Assembly: GCA_001598975.1 (NCBI GenBank)
Contig: BBXU01001784.1
Coordinates: 44,557 to 108,556, forward strand
Length of the DNA stretch: 64,000 nucleotides
Source of the DNA: Parachlorella kessleri
Lineage: Eukaryota; Chlorophyta; Trebouxiophyceae; Chlorellales; Chlorellaceae
Direction of reading: 5' to 3'
Part shown: in pieces, positions 58,501 to 64,000 of the stretch
How the letters are laid out: each line of letters begins with the position of its first letter
How positions within the stretch are numbered: position 1 is the first letter of the stretch
The notes under the pieces: model-generated
What the model was told of the DNA's origin: nothing
The model's database searches: none
The model's input: only the letters and a program-made list of their open reading frames with translations
Position numbers and translations under genes: made by a program

Positions 58501-61500
58501 TACTGCACCACAACCGCTCCAACAGCTGTCTCCGCCCCACAGGCTGGATCTGAGTACCAGCATGGAACGCGAGTGGTTGATGCCATGCCAAACGTTGCCG
58601 TCTTTGGTGCGGAACTTGAGGTGTTCCCCTGCCAGGGGTGCACACTCTGCACCTGGAGTCCTCCACTTACTTCTTGGCAGTCACTGCCTCGTAGCCGCCT
58701 TGGGCTGCCACCTCCTTGAGAATGGCGTACAAATCCACCTACAAAGCCCAGTAGGCAAGCACCTTAGCGAATCGTTCTTTCAAGGGCCTGCCTGACTTGG
58801 GGTGACCAACAGAGCTTGCCTTCTACACGAGTCCAGGGACCACAGTCACCAACACTGTGGGTAACTCAGATACACCGCACCAAGCAGCCACAGCAAGCCG
58901 CCCAGGCTGGAATGAGATGCCATCTAGCACTGCCCGGCTGCCAGCCAGGGGCGGCCTCACCGACCCCTCCAGATGCAAGCTGCCCGCAGGGCATTGTATC
59001 GACCTGATCGCATGCGAGCCTAGGCACTCACCGGCTGCTTGTCGATGGTGGGCTCGCCCATCCTCCCATTCTTGGCAGCATAGAACGCGGCCAAGGCCTC
59101 CAGGAAAGCCTCCCTTGTGGGCGGCACCCTGCCGGCATAGTCAAACTGCCTGCGTGGCAGTGAAGCCAAGGCAAATCCCCCTTCTTTTGCAAGGCTCAAC
59201 GTGGTTGCAGCCTCCAAAAGGGAGCCACCAAGCTGGGGTCAGCGGTGCATATAGCAGTGAGCCAAGCCTCCACTTCTGTCTAGCTGCACGCGACTACAAC
59301 TGTGAGCCTGGCAGAGCTACACCAGCTCGATATATACAGTGCTGCTGCTGCTTACGGACCAACACAACCATGCCCAACCGGAGTACCCAACAACAGCAAC
59401 AAGACGCTGAGCATGCAAAGTCCCACTGCGCCCTGGCAAATCCCCCGCTGCCGCGAGTGGCCCGCCCGCCCCAGCACGACTTTGTGCGCCCACCTGAAAC
59501 TGCCGTCAGACGACTCAGGCAGCTCCACCGGGACACCTCCCTTCACCCGCCCGCCCCTCTTACGCCCGCTGGCTCCCCCACTGCTGCCCGCCTGGTTCGC
59601 CCTCTTGCGTGGGGTCCCGCCATACCCAGCAGACCCACCCTCAACCTCATCATAGCCACTGCTGGCCTCTGACCCAGAGCTGCCCCCTGGTTCCACTGAC
59701 ACCCCCTGGCTGCCTGCCTCTCCCTGCTGCCGCTCGCTGCCACGGCGCCTGGCTGTAGCTGCAGCGGTTGAGGCAGGTGGCGTCCAATCACTCTCTTCTT
59801 CGCTGCTTCCCTCCAGGCCATCCTCTCCTGCAGCTGCTGCCATGGCGCTGACCCTCCCCCTCTGTAAACCACGCTTTGCTGCTGTGCTGGCTGCCTCTCG
59901 AAGCGCGCTCAGCAGCAGAGCTCCCGCATTGCCATGTTGGCGCCAGCTGGACTCAGCATACAGCGCCTCCCTGGCACGCAGCAAGGCCACTTGGGTCGGC
60001 GGCGAGAGGCAAGCCCCCTCATGGGGCGCTGCTTCAGGCGGTATCTGCACTGGATGGGTGGCTTTAGCAAGGGTTGCTGCTGCAGCGCTCCCGCTACTTA
60101 GCTGCTCCGCTGGTTTGCTGTCACGGATCGCAGCTTCTGCTGGAGCTTCAGGCCTTGCTGCCTCCACTGCTGCATTTGCAGGTGCTGCAGTGACTGCTGC
60201 CGGGGCAGCCCCGCCCTCCCCCCTTGGCTCAGCCATCTCTCGACCACCCCTTGCACCAACCCCTTCTTGGGGTGGGACAGGGTGCTGCTTGTGCTCCTGC
60301 CCCGCCCCACCCTGCTGCGGCTGCTCCCCTGTTGCCACCATTGCTGGGCTTGCTGCTCCTGCTGTGCCCCACGCTGCCAGCCTTCGAATCGTGGCCAGCT
60401 CCGCCGCAGCGGTGTCCCATCCTCCTGGCAGGGGCCAGTCCTCATCAACCTTCCGGGGTCCCCAGCGACCCCTGCCACGGCCTCGGCCCATGCCAGGAGC
60501 AGCTTCTCCAGCCCTTGCAGCTGCAATGTCCTCTGGGAGGGCGCCTGCCGCCTCCAACACAACAGCAGAAGGCCTTAGCGACCGCTTGGGGCGGTCGCCG
60601 GCCGCCGGTGCTGCAGCTGGCCGCAGGCGTTCTTCCGTCGTCGCAGCAGCGCTACTGCGGCGCTTCCTGCCACCACCGCGCTGCTTGCTGTCGGCTGCTC
60701 CAGCTGCTTCTTCCGGCCCTGCTGCCGAGCTTGTTGCTGCCGCTGCTGTGCTGGCCGCACCCGTACCTGGCTTGCGAGCCCGCCCCGGCCGCCGCCTGTA
60801 CACCTTTCCCGCGACTCCTGGCTCTTCCTGGTCGTCGAGCTGGCCACCATTGCTGGGCTCTCCTTTCTTAGCAAAGCGTTTGCGTAGGCCTGCCAGTTGG
60901 GCCTGGGCAGAGCTCACCAGAAGGCTAGCGGAACCAGCCTGCAGACGCCCCACGGAAGCGACAGTTCTTGCAGCTCAAGTGTATCACCACATTAAGCGCT
61001 GCGCCCATGTTGGCACGCACTTGCAGGACATGCAGCACCCCTCAGTCACACAAGAATGGCATGCAAAACGCTCCGTGTAGCTGTGAAAGGTACCTCCACC
61101 ATCACAAAGCATGCACCTGGATATTGATGACCAGAAGACCCTGCGACTCGAAACTAACGCTTGGATGACGAGTACCTCCCTGCTTCCTGTCTCACAGGGT
61201 CACCAGCGCAAAGTCCCAGCCCAGCCTCACACATCCACAGTTCCACCACTGCAGCTTACCCCTGCTGCCTCCTGCCCCTCGCCGCCAGTCGCCGCTGCTG
61301 CCGCCGCAGCGGCCGCCGCCTCCCCGCCAGCCCCAGCGCCATCCAGCGTCCTGGCCGCCTCCCTGAGCCACGTCAGCACAGCGTGCGGCGGGCAGCGGTG
61401 CAGGGCCGCCGCGTCTGGCGTGGGCGGCAGGGCCACTGCTGCTGAGTCATCCAACGCCAGACCGCCCCTGTTGGCATTGGCAGTGCTGTCACAACCTTGG

Positions 61501-62547
61501 GGCAGGGTGGAAGGGTCGAGGAAGTCGGCTGGGCGGTGGTTGGTGGCAGGGATCAGGCCCTGTCGCCTGTCGGCAAGCTCTCTCATTTCCTCTATGCCCA
61601 GTTGAAGCGTGGCAGCCAGGTTCTGCAGTGGCAGAGTCCAGCAGACCGGAGAGGTCAGGGTATATGAACCTAGTACGGTTGCACTGGCACTTACAAGCGA
61701 AGACATAAAAATGGTCCTCACTCGGTAGTTCCCCTCACCCAGAAAGCTGTAGCCCGCTCTTTGTGCGCTGCGGCACCTCTGGCACAGCTCTAGAGAATGG
61801 ATCCAAGGCAATGTGCAAGTACCCATTTGAGAGGTGATGTCACACACCGCTACCACATATTTAGACATGCCAAGTACCTTGGGGACATCAGCCTGCTGGC
61901 TCAGCTGCTGGAAATGCTCCCCGAAATGCAAGACATTCTTCTCCAGCAGCCAGTTGAAGGAGTTGTCCCCAGCAAAGGCAATGAGGATCCGGTCAGGCTT
62001 CTCTCGTGCTCTGGCCTGCTCTGGGGCCTTTCCAGGGTCCATTACCTGCGATGCCATAGGGAGACTCATACACACTGTAAGTGCGAATCTGCGTGCTCTG
62101 CCACTCAGGATCGAGTCTATGTGCACTCGAGGGCTGCTTTAGGTGGCTGTGAACTGGCTCGGGCTGTCTGGCACACAAACAAGAAACCAACAGAAGCACT
62201 GGCCATGCAGCTCGCTGGGCAAGACTGACTGCGTGGCAAGGACTTGCAGCTGTTCGGTGTTGTAAGGCAGACCATGGCTCACCTGGCCGGGCCACCATGG
62301 GAAGCCACGGACCTGCAGCAAAAGCAGGCAAGCTGTGACTGGGACGTTGGTGTCAGACAGCACAAATTGAGAACGACTGCCTGCAGCCTTATCAGTCCTC
62401 CTCTTGCTGACTTGTGACGCCCTCAGCAGAAACGTTCAAGTCGCCACGGGCTTGCCATCATTGTGACGTGCTGTACATGTTTCGGGTAGGCCAGCTAGGC
62501 AGGCAACCCACCTTGGCCCATACTAAGTCGCCTTCTTTAAACGACAT
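55512..62547 (-). CDS. PWWP and ARID domain chromatin protein
   Basis: 1,280 aa, twelve exons, in phase: 62547-62512, 62312-62283, 62045-61878, 61622-61260, 60938-59494, 59149-59032, 58738-58671, 58310-58099, 57750-57299, 57024-56856, 56622-56489, 56159-55512. An N-terminal PWWP domain (about 1-80) starts GDLVWAKVRGFPWWPGQV and continues RILIAFAGDNSFNW; PWWP domains read methylated histone tails with DNA. A long basic, Ala/Arg-rich region follows with AT-hook-like RGRGRGRWGPRK. An ARID (about 690-820) reads FLEALAAFYAAKNG, PVDLYAILKEVAAQGGYEAV, WRQVLDTWR, and LLRNQYVQYLLAFE; it has a Glu/Lys-rich insert of about 25 residues before the last helix. The C-terminal third includes a compact unrecognised segment (VSVDVYVGPRTAIILFADEA) and a Gln/Pro/Met-rich tail. 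The 56622 acceptor was chosen because it restores phase. Confidence 0.85.
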
Positions 62548-63247
62548 CCGGTCGCCTGCTGCAGCAGCGTCTTATACCTGGGCTCCAGGGTTTGGGGACA
62601 TCAACCGACCATTGAGCCTCTTTCGCCCTCAATGCAAACACCGATGTTAGAAGGATTAACAGCCCGATGTGCAGAGGGACCCTGAACAACCTGCCTCCGC
62701 AGGCCGAGCAAGACAGGGCGCAGGCGGGCTGCCAAGCACAGAACAAATCCTGCTCGTTCGGGAGGTAGGCAGCGCAAGTAGATGGCATAGCTGTGATCTG
62801 GATGCAGAGGAGGAGCAGGAAGCTTGCCGACTGTTGGAGTCGCTATGTATCCAAGGTAAGCATTTCTTCCCTGACTGGGACAGGGGCCGAGGTGCAAAGC
62901 AATTGACTTTTCCAGTACCAATGCGGACTAGATTTGCTGCCTTCACCAAGCAAACCCTAACAAACCGTGTTACACATTTTGCTGCAGGCCCGGCGTGAGT
63001 TAGTATTTAGGTACCACTGGTGCCGCACCACCTTCAGCATGGCTAGCTCTTGGTCAGCTGCCATTGAGTTTACCTACTACCAAGGTCTGACTGACACCTG
63101 CTAATCGATCCTCATCAAGGATGAAAAAGACGGGTTGGATAGCATGGGGTTGCAGGAAAAGTAGGTCATCGAGAGGAAAATAGTCATGGCACTGCTGCAA
63201 CAGGCAGCTCCCATCACAAACCGTTCAGGTGCACAACACACGCAGCC
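62548..63247. other. Intergenic region, PWWP-ARID gene / WDR92
   Basis: 700 bases between the PWWP-ARID start codon and the WDR92 stop codon, both minus strand. Open frames at 62656-62998 on both strands lack domains. The PWWP-ARID promoter is expected near the left end. Confidence 0.45.
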
Positions 63248-63832
63248 CTACAGGCTGTGAGCCTTTGTCAGAATGCCCACCCGTACACACTGGTCAAAGG
63301 CTGTGGTCACAAACAGGCCCGCCTTGTCAGGATGCCAGTCAAAGGAGGAGATGGGTTGAGAGGACAGGGTCTTGGTAGCCAGGGTTTCCATGGTGCCAAC
63401 CACCCCCATAGACTCGCCAGTCTTACTGTCCTTCACCACCCTGCAGTCACCCAGGCAGGTGGCTTGGACGCCAGTCAGATACTAACCAGGGCGACTAGTG
63501 ACCAGGGGAATGATATGCCCACATATAGGGCACACCCTCTGCTGGCTAGGCTGCTGTGGGTGGGTGGGGGGGCATGAGCATTTTGTGCAAGCACCAGTTG
63601 TATGGAGGGTATGCTGGGCCCTGGACGGTGCCAAAACACAATCCGCAAACTTTGACATGCTGCTGCCCACCGCGCATGAGCCGCATGCATGAAATTGCAC
63701 ACGGCCCACTTGCCTCTGGTCTGGGTACAGGTACTTGCACAATGTCAGCGAGCCGTCGCCCGCCCCAACCGCAAAGACGTCCCGGTTTTGCGGCATGTGC
63801 TGCACGGTCCACAGAGTGGCCGCTGGAGGCAG
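63248..63832 (-). CDS. DNAAF10: WDR92 (DNAAF10, monad) homologue, C-terminal exons only
   Basis: The last two exons, 63832-63714 and 63440-63248, are in the window; the gene continues beyond 64000. They encode the end of a WD40 propeller: ATLWTVQHMPQNRDVFAVG, GSLTLCKYLYPDQR, then VVKDSKTGESMGVVGT and LSSQPISSFDWHPDKAGL, finishing FDQCVRVGILTK. This matches the C-terminus of WDR92, a cofactor of the R2TP/prefoldin-like chaperone complex needed to preassemble axonemal dynein arms, and suggests the organism retains flagellar genes. The intron between them has a GC donor (CAGAG|GCAAGT, the preferred GC-site consensus); a GT three bases on would break the frame. The stretch from 63833 to 64000 reads as intron. 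Confidence 0.85.
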
Positions 63833-64000
63833 CTGCAGTAAAGAGAGCCACAACGACAATGCTGTGATCTGTCAGAGGCTGAGCATTGCCAGTTCTGCCA
63901 AGCACTCATTTGTTTTGCAAGCGTGGCTGAGAGTTAGTAAGGGACACATGGGTGCCAATCATCACAGCTAAATGCAGGCCTATTGTCAGTTTGTCTGCAG

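Noticed and set aside
59842..61080. 412-codon plus-strand open frame opposite the PWWP-ARID gene
   Set aside because: It is antisense to the basic Ala/Arg-rich exon 5 and lacks domains; composition explains its length.

Overview
Nuclear DNA of a eukaryote, most likely a green alga (Chlorophyta). The evidence is dense GT-AG (and a few GC-AG) spliced genes with short introns, moderately GC-rich codons with CTG/GCA-rich low-complexity tracts, secreted fasciclin (FAS1) proteins with Pro/Ala-rich linkers, GT49-type glycosyltransferases, a cilium-linked WDR92 homologue and a SECIS-binding-protein-2-like protein. No prokaryotic operons, rRNA, CRISPR or intact transposon were seen. The green-algal assignment is inference. 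Exon models were built by hand from splice sites, reading-frame phase and motifs; every model but two (the SBP2-like gene, with one unresolved acceptor, and the edge-truncated WDR92) closes in frame over its whole length.

Layout: 0.8-3.6 kb, RNase H1 (-), divergent from a GNAT acetyltransferase (+, 3.9-5.3 kb). 5.6-26.7 kb is one cell-surface block: two FAS1 genes (-), two GT49 glycosyltransferases (-), a third GT49 (+, head-to-head with the second), then two more FAS1 genes (-). All four FAS1 genes share one 5-exon structure and all three GT49 genes share one 10-exon structure, so each family arose by local duplication. 27.2-31.8 kb, DDX51/Dbp6-like DEAD-box helicase (+). 32.7-36.3 kb, U-box/WD40 protein (-), sharing a 0.5 kb divergent promoter region with a CMGC-type protein kinase (+, 36.8-44.3 kb). 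45.7-52.2 kb, zinc-finger/L7Ae SBP2-like protein (-). 53.3-54.6 kb, receiver-domain protein (-). 55.5-62.5 kb, PWWP-ARID chromatin protein (-). 63.2 kb to the edge, 3' end of a WDR92/DNAAF10 homologue (-).

Functional themes: wall or extracellular-matrix glycoproteins next to Golgi glycosyltransferases; RNA and ribosome biology (RNase H1, DDX51, SBP2); signalling and ubiquitin (CMGC kinase, receiver protein, U-box); chromatin reading (PWWP-ARID). A second theme is structural: several introns and one 3' region carry short tandem duplications, some of which copy splice sites or the terminal coding sequence.
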